20,723 bases of DNA, taken from positions 1 to 20,723 of the IMG/VR virus record IMGVR_UViG_3300003322_000964. One strand, 5' to 3'. The notes beneath the pieces were generated by a model. That model made no database searches, was not told the origin of the DNA, and saw only the letters and a program-made list of their open reading frames with translations. Shown here piece by piece: positions 20,039-20,723 of this stretch (positions within the stretch are counted from its first letter, which is position 1; every line of letters begins with the position of its first letter). The position numbers were made by a program, and so were the translations under genes. The DNA is from a virus.

Positions 20039-20723
20039 ATGCCCACCCAACAACGAAAGCTCGCAGACGGCGTCCAGAAGATGAAGCCGCTCACCCGTCA
20101 CGTGCGCCTGGCTGGTGGCCAGGACGACGCGCCAGAAGTCCCAGTTGGCATCGTCGACCAGGGGACCCGGACAGTAACGTTCTCGTTCTCCAGCGAGACG
20201 CCATGTCCGGCCTGGTTCGGTAACGAAGTTCTTAGTCACACCCCTGGCTCCGCCGACCTGCAGCGCATGAATGCAGGCGGCAGTCTGCTGTTCAACCACG
20301 ATATGGACGACTTGCTCGGCGTGATCGAGCGTGCCTGGATCGGGGCCGACAAGCGTGGTTACTGCACCGTCCGCTTCGGTAAGGACGAGCGTGGCGAATG
20401 GGCCATGCAGCAGGTCGACGACAAGATTTTGCAGAACGTCTCGTTCAAGTATTTCCCGAGCGAGTACGTCCTGACTGATCCCGACAGCGACACCTACACC
20501 GCATTCAAGTGGGAGGTGCTCGAGATTTCGCTTGTGACGATTCCCGCCGACCCGTCGATCGGTGTTGGCCGGTCTGCGTCAGGCGAAGAAATGGACGTGC
20601 TGGTTCGGCGTCCGCAATCCAACCCGGCTCCTGCCGACAACGATGAAGGAAATGAAATGCGCTTCAAGAATAAACACGCCCTGCGCGATGCGGCAGGTGA
20701 AGGTTCGGCCGGTGGTGGCGGGG
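20039..20723 (+). CDS. Prohead protease, 5' part; frame open at window end (likely protease-capsid fusion)
   Basis: This is an HK97-type prohead maturation protease, which trims scaffold and capsid subunits during head assembly. The catalytic His is in LLFNHD (His87) and the catalytic Ser in LEISLVTIPADPS (Ser164). GGAGAGGGA precedes the ATG. Beyond the protease domain (ending near residue 180) the frame has no stop and continues through a Pro/Asn linker into MRFKNKHALRDAAGE (207-221) and Gly-rich sequence at the edge. It therefore is probably fused to a scaffold/major capsid part beyond the window. An internal in-frame ATG at 20657 has its own AAGGAA ribosome site. Confidence 0.85.
   Translation, partial: MPTQQRKLADGVQKMKPLTRHVRLAGGQDDAPEVPVGIVDQGTRTVTFSFSSETPCPAWFGNEVLSHTPGSADLQRMNAGGSLLFNHDMDDLLGVIERAWIGADKRGYCTVRFGKDERGEWAMQQVDDKILQNVSFKYFPSEYVLTDPDSDTYTAFKWEVLEISLVTIPADPSIGVGRSASGEEMDVLVRRPQSNPAPADNDEGNEMRFKNKHALRDAAGEGSAGGGG

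Overview
The window reads as the left (integrase) end and early half of a temperate, tailed-phage prophage in a high-GC Gram-negative host. Gene content, strong AGGAGG-type ribosome sites, GC-rich codon use and protein families resemble prophages of Betaproteobacteria such as Oxalobacteraceae/Burkholderiales; this host guess is inference. No clear chromosomal flanking gene, tRNA or rRNA is visible, and the structural operon runs off the right edge.

Layout, left to right. 1-241: untranslated leader of the integrase with an inverted repeat overlapping its start codon. 242-1525: tyrosine integrase (+). 1488-6873: a long leftward operon, read from 6873 down: a 48-aa protein, a 111-aa protein, a 79-aa GTG-start protein, a large orphan ParB-like protein, a 190-aa protein, a short SF3-helicase-like protein with degenerate Walker motifs, an 81-aa protein, and an AlpA-like excisionase/regulator that converges on the integrase. 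This operon is interrupted by one rightward gene (2823-3599) encoding an HEXXH zincin-like protein. 6870-8030: immunity region, with a leftward promoter, a terminator, an Arc-like repressor, a short XRE repressor without a peptidase domain and a divergent Cro/YdaS-like protein. The leftward early promoter and the Cro promoter both carry a CTAG-N5-CTAG site in the spacer between -35 and -10, a likely shared operator. 8235-9868: small accessory genes on alternating strands and a YmfL-like regulator. 9865-12753: Toprim primase/SF3 helicase, followed by a 340-base non-coding stretch with iteron-like direct and inverted repeats, a candidate replication origin. 13097-14068: putative Q-like late regulator. 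14065-14357: a near-consensus promoter followed by three tandem intrinsic terminators, the architecture expected of a lambda-type late promoter controlled by antitermination. 14374-20723: late operon with tail protein Z, a 63-aa protein, small and large terminase, a connector-like protein, portal, and a prohead protease whose reading frame continues open towards a probable fused capsid gene.

Working model: the XRE repressor holds the two early promoters through CTAG sites; induction opens the leftward operon (AlpA, ParB-like, accessory) and the rightward Cro/YmfL/primase path; primase-helicase replicates from the nearby repeat region; the Q-like protein then lets polymerase read through the stacked terminators, and a further terminator after the portal gene, into head and tail genes. 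The least explained parts are the degenerate helicase paralogue, the antisense HEXXH gene lodged in the operon, and the ParB without a ParA.
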